Shown: piece after piece, positions 1 through 7,000 of the stretch
Numbering within the stretch: the stretch's first letter is position 1
Layout: the number at the start of each line of letters is the position of its first letter
Assembly: GCA_022615295.1 (NCBI GenBank)
Contig: JAKEHF010000137.1
Coordinates: 1-12,250 of the forward strand
Source of the DNA: Actinomycetota bacterium
GTDB lineage: Bacteria; Actinomycetota; Acidimicrobiia; Spongiisociales; ZC4RG35
Length of the DNA: 12,250 nt
Direction of reading: 5' to 3'
The notes under the pieces: model-generated
Databases searched by the model: none
What the model saw: only the letters and a program-made list of their open reading frames with translations
What the model was told of the DNA's origin: nothing
Made by a program: the position numbers and the translations under genes

Positions 1-555
1 GTCGCCCACTCGTTCAACACGATCACGGTCGATGGCGACTGCTCTACCAACGACACTGTGGTCCTTCTCGCCAATGGGGCTGCCGGGGCACCTCGGGACG
101 ACGCTGCGTTCGCCGAGACCCTCGCCGAGGTGTGCTCCGACCTCGCCCGGCAGATAGTGGAGGACGGCGAGGGCGCCACCATGGTGATCGAAGTGACGGT
201 CACCGGAGCAAAGAGCAACTCCGACGCCGCGGCGGTGGCCCTCAAGATCGCCGGCTCCTCGTTGGTGAAGACTGCTGCCTTCGGTCGAGATCCCAATTGG
301 GGCCGGGTTGCGGCCGCCGCCGGGGCTGCGACGACGGCCGGGCAGCCGGTGACCCTCGATGCGGACACCCTGACCATCGCATTCAACGGGACCAAGGTCT
401 TCTCCCGGGGGCGCCCCACCGGCACCGACCCCGACATGGACGGCCCGGTGCTCGTCATAGACGTCGACCTCGGGCAAGGAAGCGGTTCGGCCCGGTATCT
501 TTTCACCGACCTCAGCTACGAGTACGTGAGGATCAACTCCGAGTACTCGACCTGA
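1..555 (+). CDS. argJ: Bifunctional glutamate N-acetyltransferase / amino-acid acetyltransferase ArgJ, beta-chain part (5' end outside window)
   Basis: ArgJ moves the acetyl group from N-acetylornithine to glutamate in the cyclic arginine pathway. Family members are made as one chain that cuts itself before a conserved Thr; the window opens a little after that site, so only most of the beta chain (184 residues) is visible. The frame is open from base 1. Family landmarks are the segment reading SFNTITVDGDCSTNDT (residues 5-20), GEGAT near residue 56, the GRDPNWGR block near residue 95, and the C-terminal INSEYST. That tail supplies the Asn and Thr that bind substrate in characterised ArgJ. Two small departures are seen: Cys replaces the usual Thr in GDTSTNDT, and Met follows GEGAT where Lys is common. 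The stop lies 10 bp before argR, so the two are probably co-transcribed. Confidence 0.95.
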   Translation, partial: VAHSFNTITVDGDCSTNDTVVLLANGAAGAPRDDAAFAETLAEVCSDLARQIVEDGEGATMVIEVTVTGAKSNSDAAAVALKIAGSSLVKTAAFGRDPNWGRVAAAAGAATTAGQPVTLDADTLTIAFNGTKVFSRGRPTGTDPDMDGPVLVIDVDLGQGSGSARYLFTDLSYEYVRINSEYST

Positions 556-565
556 ACGGAGTCCA

Positions 566-1051
566 ATGACGAAGAGGGCGAGACAGGGCGCCATCCTGCG
601 ATTGATCGAGGAGAGGGAGATCGCCACCCAGGACGCCTTGGTGTCGGCCCTCGCCGACGAGGGTTTCGAAGTGACCCAAACCACCGTCTCCCGTGACGTC
701 AATGAGCTGGGTCTTGGCAAGGTGCGGACCCGGGAGGGGCACCTGGTGTACGCCCGTAGCGGGAGCGCCGACGGGGACCGCCTGGAGATCCTCGGCCGGG
801 CCTTGCAGCGCTGGGTGCTCAGCATCTCGGCGAGCGGCAACATGGTGGTCATCCACACTCTCAACGGCTATGCCGACCCGGTGGCCCAGGCCATCGACGA
901 GGCGGCCCATCCCGACGTCCTCGGCACCGTTGCCGGCGAGAACACGGTCCTCATCGTCACCACCGAGGGCGTCGTCGGTGGCGACCTCGCAACCCAACTC
1001 ACCGCCCTCTCCCAGGGTCAGCCCAGGGCCCGGGCCATCGGGTCGTCCTAG
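566..1051 (+). CDS. argR: Arginine repressor ArgR
   Basis: This 161-residue protein has the normal ArgR length and two-domain layout. Residues about 3-55 form the winged helix-turn-helix; the segment with TQTTVSRDVNELGL is the recognition-helix signature. Residues about 90-161 form the oligomerisation and arginine-binding domain. ArgR hexamers use arginine as co-repressor to bind ARG-box operators and shut down arginine synthesis. The ATG follows a Shine-Dalgarno-like ACGGAG by about 5 bases and lies 10 bp after argJ, fitting an arg operon where the regulator is co-transcribed with its targets. In the ligand-binding motif, usually GT(I/V)AGDDT, this protein reads GTVAGENT with Glu125 and Asn126 replacing the Asp pair, which may change arginine affinity. 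No clear ARG box is visible in the window. Confidence 0.95.
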   Translation: MTKRARQGAILRLIEEREIATQDALVSALADEGFEVTQTTVSRDVNELGLGKVRTREGHLVYARSGSADGDRLEILGRALQRWVLSISASGNMVVIHTLNGYADPVAQAIDEAAHPDVLGTVAGENTVLIVTTEGVVGGDLATQLTALSQGQPRARAIGSS

Positions 1052-1092
1052 GGGCGCAACCTCGTCCCTTTCTGGTGGGTGGCACGCCGACG

Positions 1093-1121
1093 TTGACTGA
1101 TATGACCCGGCTTGGCATACT
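1093..1121 (+). promoter_or_regulatory. Housekeeping-type promoter of the riboswitch operon
   Basis: A TTGACT -35 hexamer (1093-1098) is separated by 17 bases from a CATACT -10 hexamer (1116-1121). The -10 is preceded by TGG, an extended -10 motif. The predicted start is near 1128, about 11 bases before the first riboswitch helix. Position, spacing and hexamers agree, but no transcription data are available. Confidence 0.7.
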
Positions 1122-1138
1122 CCCCGGAACGCATACGC

Positions 1139-1247
1139 GCTCATCTAGAGCGGCTGAGGGACAGGCCCCGTGAAGCCGCGGCAACCACTCCTCGAGAGAA
1201 CGGTGCCAAAGCCTGACCGATGAGCTGCCAGCGGCGGCCTTCCGCCG
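1139..1247 (+). promoter_or_regulatory. SAM-sensing riboswitch of the SAM-I clan (SAM-I/IV-like)
   Basis: The conserved core of S-adenosylmethionine riboswitches is readable. P1 pairs GCTCATC (1139-1145) with GATGAGC (1219-1225). P2 contains GAGGGAC and GGCCCC followed by TGAAGCC, with GCGGCT pairing AGCCGC. P3 runs from GGCAACC (1180-1186) to GGTGCC (1202-1207). A five-base pseudoknot can form between CAGGC (1162-1166) and GCCTG (1211-1215). There is no room for a P4 hairpin between P3 and P1, and a CGGCGG/CCGCCG hairpin (1232-1247) follows P1. Missing P4 plus a hairpin after P1 resembles SAM-IV or SAM-I/IV variants more than classical SAM-I. Binding SAM should lower expression of the three genes downstream, placing them in methionine or sulfur metabolism. 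The class is certain; the subtype is inference. Confidence 0.92.
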
Positions 1248-1250
1248 GTG

Positions 1251-1279
1251 GCGCTCCGAGCGCGCCGAGAAGGAAGGAA
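1251..1279 (+). promoter_or_regulatory. Putative riboswitch expression platform with the ribosome binding site
   Basis: A GCGCT/AGCGC hairpin with a 3-base loop (1251-1263) is followed by the purine-rich Shine-Dalgarno stretch AGAAGGAAGGAAG (1267-1279), just before the ATG at 1283. There is no run of T after the hairpin, so it is not a standard intrinsic terminator. Control of translation start, or a T-less terminator, is more likely. The mechanism is inferred. Confidence 0.45.
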
Positions 1280-1282
1280 GCC

Positions 1283-2506
1283 ATGAGCCTGGCCAAATCG
1301 CTCATATGTCGGGAATGCTCCCGAACCTACGACCTCGCAGCCCTGTACTTCTGCGATTGGTGCTTCGGGCCGCTCGAGGTCACCTACGACTACGAGACGA
1401 TCGCCGCCGGCATCACGCGGGAAGGAATCGCCGACGGGCCCCCCACCCTGTGGAGATATTCCGAGCTGCTGCCCGTCGACTCCGGGGACGCCGTCGACCT
1501 CGGGGCGGGTTTGACGCCTTTGACCCGGGCCGACCGCCTGGCTCGCGAGATCGGCCTGGGCGAGGTCTGGGTCAAAAACGACACGCTCAACCCGACCAAC
1601 TCCTTCAAGGACCGGCCAGTCACGGTGGCCTTGACGAAGGCAGTCGAGCTCGGGCTGTCGACCGTCGCCTGTGCCTCCACCGGGAATCTGGCCAACTCGG
1701 TTGCCGCCCATGCGGCCCATGCCGGGCTTCGCTCCCATGTCTTCGTCCCAGGCGACATCGAGCCGTCGAAGATCGTCGCCACCGCGGCCCTGGGGAACGT
1801 GGTCCGGGTTGACGGGTCCTACGACGACGTGAACCGGCTGTGCTCACAGCTGGTCGACGAGTACCCCTGGGGGATCGTCAATGTGAACCTCCGGCCCTAC
1901 TACGCCGAAGGCTCGAAGACGATCGCGTTCGAGACGGTGGAACAGCTCGGCTGGCGTCTCCCCGACCATGTCGTGGTGCCGGTCGCCAGCGGCGCCCTGC
2001 TCACCAAGATCGCCAAGGGGTTCGAGGAGCTGATCCGTGTCGGGCTGGTCGACGACACGAACAACGTCCGGATCTCCGGAGCGCAGGCAGCGGGGTGCTC
2101 GCCGGTGGCAACGGCCTTCGAGGAGGGAGCCGACGACATCCGGCCCCAGAAGCCGTCGACCATCGCCAAGTCGCTCGCTATTGGTGACCCCGCGGACGGT
2201 CTCTATGCCCTCGACGTGGTGCGCAAGAGCGGCGGCGTGGTGGCGTCGGTGAGCGATATCGAGATCATCGAGGCCATCTCCCTGCTCGCCGCCACCGAGG
2301 GGATTCTCACCGAGCCGGCGGGGGGTGTGACGGTGGCCACCTTGGTGAAGCTGGCGCGGGAGGGTGTGATCAGCCGTGACGAGCGGGTGGTGGTCTATGT
2401 CACGGGTCATGGGCTCAAGACACCCGAGGTGATCCCCGTCGCTCCCCGTCCCCCGATTAGGGCGAGTGTCGACGGGTTCAACGAGACATATGGAACGGAG
2501 GTATGA
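1283..2506 (+). CDS. Threonine-synthase-like PLP enzyme, probable sulfur-carrier-dependent homocysteine synthase
   Basis: This is a fold-type II PLP enzyme of 407 residues that routine annotation would call threonine synthase (ThrC). A CxxC-x11-CxxC zinc-ribbon-like motif (Cys9, 12, 24, 27) precedes the catalytic domain. The PLP lysine is Lys109 in NPTNSFKDRPV, where canonical ThrC has PTGSFKDRG. The substrate loop reads ASTGNLANS. The usual glycine-rich PLP-phosphate loop is replaced by PVASGALLTK. These changes, an upstream SAM riboswitch and co-transcription with a CysO-like carrier and its activating enzyme suggest that it makes homocysteine from O-phosphohomoserine and carrier thiocarboxylate rather than threonine. 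Related logic is known for CysM and CysO in Mycobacterium. The ATG at 1283 is chosen because it follows a strong AAGGAAGG; an in-frame ATG at 1220 lies inside the riboswitch P1. True threonine synthase activity cannot be excluded. Confidence 0.85.
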   Translation: MSLAKSLICRECSRTYDLAALYFCDWCFGPLEVTYDYETIAAGITREGIADGPPTLWRYSELLPVDSGDAVDLGAGLTPLTRADRLAREIGLGEVWVKNDTLNPTNSFKDRPVTVALTKAVELGLSTVACASTGNLANSVAAHAAHAGLRSHVFVPGDIEPSKIVATAALGNVVRVDGSYDDVNRLCSQLVDEYPWGIVNVNLRPYYAEGSKTIAFETVEQLGWRLPDHVVVPVASGALLTKIAKGFEELIRVGLVDDTNNVRISGAQAAGCSPVATAFEEGADDIRPQKPSTIAKSLAIGDPADGLYALDVVRKSGGVVASVSDIEIIEAISLLAATEGILTEPAGGVTVATLVKLAREGVISRDERVVVYVTGHGLKTPEVIPVAPRPPIRASVDGFNETYGTEV

Positions 2507-2507
2507 C

Positions 2508-2783
2508 ATGGCGGCGACAGTCAGGATCCCCACCTCGCTCAGAGGTCTAACGGACGGGAACAGAGAGGTGGAGGTGACCCACGGGCCGGTCGCCGAGGTG
2601 ATCGGCGACCTGGTGGAGCGTTTTCCCCGCCTGGGGGAGCGTCTGGTCGATGAGGGTGGGTCACCACGAAGGTTCGTCAACATCTTCGTGGCCGACGAGG
2701 ACATCAGGTTCCTCGACGGCGTCGACACCGTCGTCGACGACGGCGTGGTGGTGACCATCCTCCCTGCGGTGGCGGGAGGTTGA
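2508..2783 (+). CDS. cysO: CysO-like ubiquitin-fold sulfur carrier protein (MoaD/ThiS family)
   Basis: This 91-residue beta-grasp protein ends in AVAGG. The terminal Gly-Gly is the site adenylated and converted to thiocarboxylate in MoaD, ThiS and CysO. The N-terminal VRIPTSLRG, the central RRFVNIFVADEDIRF and the tail VTILPAVAGG closely follow what I remember of Mycobacterium CysO, more than MoaD or ThiS. The ATG at 2508 sits one base after the preceding stop, with GGAGG (2497-2501) six bases upstream. It should carry sulfide equivalents from the rhodanese-E1 protein encoded next to the PLP enzyme encoded before it. In the CysO/CysM system a JAMM protease (Mec) releases the product from the carrier. 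No such gene is in this window, so release may differ or be encoded elsewhere. Confidence 0.9.
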   Translation: MAATVRIPTSLRGLTDGNREVEVTHGPVAEVIGDLVERFPRLGERLVDEGGSPRRFVNIFVADEDIRFLDGVDTVVDDGVVVTILPAVAGG

Positions 2784-2785
2784 CC

Positions 2786-3961
2786 ATGACGCTCAGTTAC
2801 CGCGACGTTGTCTCGGAGGCCAAGAGGCACATCAGGGAGATCGAGCCCGACGAGCTGGCGAGTCGTCTCGGGCACTTCGTGCTCGTGGACGTACGGGAGG
2901 CGGACGAGCACTCCCAGGGTGCGATACCAGGCTCGGTACTCGCTCCCCGGGGGTTGCTCGAGTCCGTGATTTCCGCCCATGTCAGCGACCCGGATGCCGG
3001 CCTTGTCGTCTATTGCGCGGGCGGAGCCCGCTCGGCGTTGGCCGCCCTCACCCTCCAGGGCATGGGCTACAGAAACGTGTGGTCGCTCGAGGGCGGCTTC
3101 AGCCGCTGGAAGAGGGAGGGGCTGGCGTGGCGTGCGCCGGAAACGCTCACTTCCGACCAGAGGGTCCGATACAGCCGTCATCTCCTCCTCCCCGAAGTGG
3201 GTGAGGAGGGTCAGATCCGGCTCCTCGAATCCAAGGTGGCCCTCGTCGGGGCGGGGGGTCTGGGATCCCCGGCGGCGATCTATCTCGCCGCGGCAGGTGT
3301 GGGGACATTGGGGATCATCGACGACGACGTCGTCGATGCCACCAACCTGCAACGGCAGGTGTTGCACAACCTCGACAGGCTCGGTGTGCCCAAGGTCGAG
3401 TCGGCTCGGGAGACGCTGACCGCTCTCAACCCTGACACCAAGGTGGTGGCCCACAACGTCCGTCTCGTCGCCGACAACGTGTTGGAGATACTCGGCGAGT
3501 ACGACCTGGTCGTCGATGGCGGGGACAACTTCCCCACGCGCTATCTGGTCAACGACGCCTCGCTGCATCTGCGCAAGCCGGTGGTACACGGATCGATCTT
3601 CAGGTTCGATGGGCAGGTGACGGTGTTCGACCCCTACGACGGGCCCTGCTATCGGTGCCTGTTCCCGGAGCCGCCGCCACCCGAGCTGGCGCCGTCGTGT
3701 GCCGAGGCGGGGGTGCTCGGCGTCCTCCCCGGGATCATCGGGTCCATACAGGCGATCGAGACGATCAAGGTGCTGCTGGGTGTGGGTGAGAGCCTGGTGG
3801 GGCGTCTCCTCACCTACGACTCGCTCACCGAGGAGTTTGGGACGCTGCGGGTCAGACGTGACCCGGGTTGCCCTGCATGCGGTGACCCGGACCGGCCGCC
3901 CCGTCTTATCGACTATGACGATGCTTGTGTCTATCGAGGCCCAGGTGAGCGCTCGGGGTGA
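2786..3961 (+). CDS. moeB: Rhodanese-MoeB/ThiF fusion, sulfur-carrier adenylyltransferase and sulfurtransferase
   Basis: This 391-residue fusion activates the C-terminal glycine of a ubiquitin-like carrier with ATP and donates sulfur. Residues about 18-115 form a rhodanese domain with active-site Cys77 in YCAGGARS. Residues about 124-375 form a MoeB/ThiF E1-like domain: RYSRHLLLPEVG, the nucleotide loop GAGGLGS (155-161), DDDVVDATNLQRQVLH, zinc-binding pairs Cys288/291 and Cys362/365, and Cys305 in PSCAEAG at the position of the conserved E1 cysteine. In MOCS3 and mycobacterial MoeZ the rhodanese domain is C-terminal; here it comes first. The ATG at 2786 is chosen: it is two bases after the cysO stop with GGGAGG at 2774-2779, while an in-frame TTG at 2780 overlaps that site. 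The natural partner is the CysO-like protein, although molybdopterin carriers could also be clients. Confidence 0.92.
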   Translation: MTLSYRDVVSEAKRHIREIEPDELASRLGHFVLVDVREADEHSQGAIPGSVLAPRGLLESVISAHVSDPDAGLVVYCAGGARSALAALTLQGMGYRNVWSLEGGFSRWKREGLAWRAPETLTSDQRVRYSRHLLLPEVGEEGQIRLLESKVALVGAGGLGSPAAIYLAAAGVGTLGIIDDDVVDATNLQRQVLHNLDRLGVPKVESARETLTALNPDTKVVAHNVRLVADNVLEILGEYDLVVDGGDNFPTRYLVNDASLHLRKPVVHGSIFRFDGQVTVFDPYDGPCYRCLFPEPPPPELAPSCAEAGVLGVLPGIIGSIQAIETIKVLLGVGESLVGRLLTYDSLTEEFGTLRVRRDPGCPACGDPDRPPRLIDYDDACVYRGPGERSG

Positions 3962-4010
3962 GCCGGGTCGACGAGGGGGGCTCGAATCCGGGGCATTCTC
4001 GAGAGGTTGT

Positions 4011-4031
4011 GTACCCCCCGGGGGGCCGTAC
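4011..4031. repeat. Imperfect palindrome upstream of gltB, possible operator
   Basis: Outer GTAC arms (4011-4014 and 4028-4031) flank C6G6 (4014-4025). The arms can pair as an 8-bp stem with a two-base bulge. It ends about 25 bp upstream of the predicted gltB -10 element, next to or overlapping the -35 region, where a repressor would bind. There is no T tract, so it does not look like a terminator for moeB. The operator role is inferred. Confidence 0.4.
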
Positions 4032-4055
4032 TACCTGAGGTTGCCAGACGGTGCT

Positions 4056-4061
4056 TACAAT
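4056..4061 (+). promoter_or_regulatory. -10 element of the gltB promoter
   Basis: TACAAT differs from the TATAAT consensus at one base and stands out in very GC-rich DNA. The predicted start is near 4068, giving a leader of about 20 bases that includes the GAGGGGAG ribosome binding site. The -35 region about 17 bases upstream (ACCTGA) is poor, so an activator may be needed. Confidence 0.55.
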
Positions 4062-4088
4062 CGAGCGCTTCCCGATTCGAGGGGAGCG

Positions 4089-7000
4089 ATGCCCTCACAC
4101 TGGCAACACAGAGAACGTGACGCCTGCGGCGTCGGCTTCATCTCCGCCCTCGACGGGGTGCCCAGCTTCCGGATGACCAGACTCGCCGTCGAGGCCCTGG
4201 TCCGTCTCGACCACCGCGGGGCCAAGGCGGCGGACGGGACCGGTGACGGCGCCGGTCTGGCAACCCAGATCCCACGGCGGCTGATGACCCGTGAGCTGGG
4301 GCGGCGTGGGATCACCCTGGGAGACGAGACCTTGGGCGTGGTCGTCTGCTTCCTGCCCAGCCTGGGCGCCGGCTCGGGCCGGGCCCTCATCGCCGACGCT
4401 CTGGCCGAGGAGGGTCTTAGGGTCTCCTTCTGGAGAAGGGTCCCCTGCGACCCGGGCGTCCTCGGCAGTCACGCCGCCGAGACCATGCCCATCATCGAGC
4501 AGGCGGTCATCGTCTCCACCGACCCTGTGGACGTGGTCGAGGACCGTCTCTATCTGGCCAGGAAGAGGATCGAGCGGGCGGCGGCCCCCGGTCTCAGCAT
4601 CCCTTCGGCCTCGGCGCGGACCGTCGTCTACAAGGGGCTGTTCACGGCGAGCCGAGTCTCCGACTTCTACTGGGACCTCCGCGACCCCGACTACGAGACG
4701 GCCTTTGCCGTGTTCCACCAGCGCTACTCGACGAACACCTTCCCCAACTGGGTCAACGTCCAGCCCTTCCGGGTGCTCGCCCACAACGGCGAGATCAACA
4801 CCATCAGCGCCAACCGCTCCTGGATGCTGGCTAGGGAGAAGGGGGCCCGGGCGGGGCGGTGGGGTGACCGGCTCCCCGACCTGTTCCCGTTCCTCCAGGG
4901 CGACGCCTCGGACTCGGCGAGTCTCGACAACGTGTTCGAGCTGCTTCTGCGCAGCGGGCGCTCCCTGCCCCACGTCAAGGAGCTGCTCATACCCGCCGCC
5001 TGGGAGAACGTCACCGACCTGGACCCGGAGCTCGCCGCCTTCTACGAGTACAACGCCTTCCTCACCGAGCCCTGGGACGGTCCGGCGGCGGTCGTGGCCA
5101 CCGACGGGATCTCACTGTTGGCGGGGATGGACCGCAACGGGCTTCGCCCAGCGCGGTGGACCCTCACCCCTCAAGTGCTTCTGGTGGCGTCTGAGGCCGG
5201 GGTGTGCCCCGAAGAGGAGGCCATGGCGGTAGAGACCGGTCAGCTAGGTCCCGGTGAGATGATCCTCTTCGAGGGGATCCGGGGCCGGGTGATCCACGGT
5301 GATGAGTTGAAGGCAGAGCTGGCCTCGCTCCACCCCTACGACGAGTGGATCGACTCGGAGACCCTTCACATAAAGGCGCCATTCGACGCCGAGGCAGACG
5401 TCAGGTTCGACGGCGCCGCCCTGGCACGTGTCTTCGGCTACACACCCGAGGAGCGGCGTCTCGTCCTCGCCGAGATGGCCAGCGGCCGCACCCCTTTGGG
5501 ATCGATGGGGAACGACACCGGTCTTGCCGCGCTGGCGGCCGGCCCGCAACGTCTCCCGAGGTTCTTCCACCAGCAGTTCGCCCAGGTGACCAATCCCCCC
5601 ATGGACCCGATCCGGGAGATGCTGGTGATGTCGATGTCGATCCAGTTGGGGCGTCGCGGCTCCATCCTCGACGACGGTCGCCAACAGGCCCATCTCATCG
5701 AGCTCAGCGGGCCGGTGATCTCCGATGCCGAGCTGGTGGCCATCCTCGCCTCGGCCGACAAGGGCTTCGGCAGCCATTGGATCGAGGCGCTGTGGCCGAG
5801 TTCCGAGGGTCCCCCGGGCATGGAGGACCGGCTCGACGTCATATGCGCCGAGGCGGCTCGGGCGGTGGCCGACGGGGTGTCGATACTCGTGCTGTCCGAC
5901 AGGGGGTGCGACCCCGACCACACCCCGTTGCCCATGCTCCTCGTCGTGGGGGCCGTCCACCACCGTCTCATCGACGAGGGCATCAGGGGCAACGTCTCCA
6001 TCGTCGTCGTCTCCGGTGAGCCAAGGGACCCTCACGACCTTGCCTGTCTGATCGGCTTCGGGGCCTCCGCCGTGAATCCCTATCTGGCCATCGACCAGGT
6101 GCGCGACCTCTCGGTGTCGGGCCTCGTCGACCTCGACCCGGTGTCCGCTCAGGAGAACTATCGGGAGGAGATGCAGGCGGGGCTTCTCAAGGTCATGTCG
6201 AAGATGGGCATCTGCACGCTGTCCGCCTATCGCGGGTCGGAGCTGTTCGAGCCGATCGGTATCGCGGAGGAAGTCTGTCTCCGAGCGTTCCGCAACGCCC
6301 CCCGCCGTCTTCGTGGGATCGGCTTCGGGGAGCTGGCCAAGTCGGCGCTCGAGGCCCACTCCCGATACCACCAGGGCGAGACCCCGCATGGCGGCTTCTA
6401 CAAGCACCACAGCCGGGGTGAACGACACGTGACCAGCCCCCTGGCGGTGAAGGCGGTGCAGAAGGCGGCGAGGACGGGGGAGATTCATGATTGGGTGGAC
6501 TACCTGCGCATCGTCGGCGACCGCCCCCCGGCGTTGATCCGGGATCTGCTCGATCTCGTCCCCGCCGAGCCGATACCGATCGATGAGGTCGAGTCGGTCG
6601 AGCGGGTCATGCGCCGATTCACCACGGCCGCCATGTCCCATGGCGCCCTCTCCAAGGAGGCCCACGAGACCCTGGCGGCGGCGATGAACCTGATCGGCGG
6701 GCTCTCCAACTCGGGTGAGGGGGGAGAGGACAATGACCGCTTCGCTACGGCGACCAACTCCGCGATCAAACAGGTGGCATCGGGGAGGTTCGGGGTAACC
6801 CCCGCCTACCTGCTCTCGGCGGAGGAGCTCCAGATAAAGATGGCCCAGGGCTCAAAGCCCGGCGAGGGTGGCCAGCTCCCCGGGCACAAGGTCACCGACG
6901 AGATCGCACGGCTCCGTCACACCGGACCCGGGGTCACCCTGATCTCGCCGCCACCCCACCACGACATCTACTCGATCGAGGACCTCGCCCAGCTGATCTA

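Noticed and set aside
1251..1263. GCGCT/AGCGC hairpin as an intrinsic terminator of the riboswitch
   Set aside because: No T run follows it; the next bases are a purine-rich ribosome binding site. It was kept only as a possible expression-platform element.
1220..1282. Upstream in-frame ATG at 1220 as start of the ThrC-like gene
   Set aside because: It lies in the 3' strand of riboswitch helix P1, the added 21 residues are not conserved-looking, and the ATG at 1283 has a strong Shine-Dalgarno.
1844..3589. A 581-codon open frame on the minus strand opposite the ThrC-like, cysO and moeB genes
   Set aside because: It runs antisense to three well-supported genes, has no recognisable domain and has Arg/Gly/His-rich low-complexity composition, as expected from GC-biased codon use on the other strand. 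The same applies to the long minus-strand frames at 4095-4973, 5244-6665 and 6852-7790 opposite gltB.
3981..4003. CTCGA...TCGAG inverted repeat after moeB as a terminator
   Set aside because: The stem is only 5 bp with a 13-base loop and no T tract, which is within chance expectation in this composition.
4041..4061. TTGCCA at 4041-4046 as the -35 box of the gltB promoter
   Set aside because: Only 9 bases separate it from the TACAAT -10 element, too short for a normal sigma-70-type promoter.
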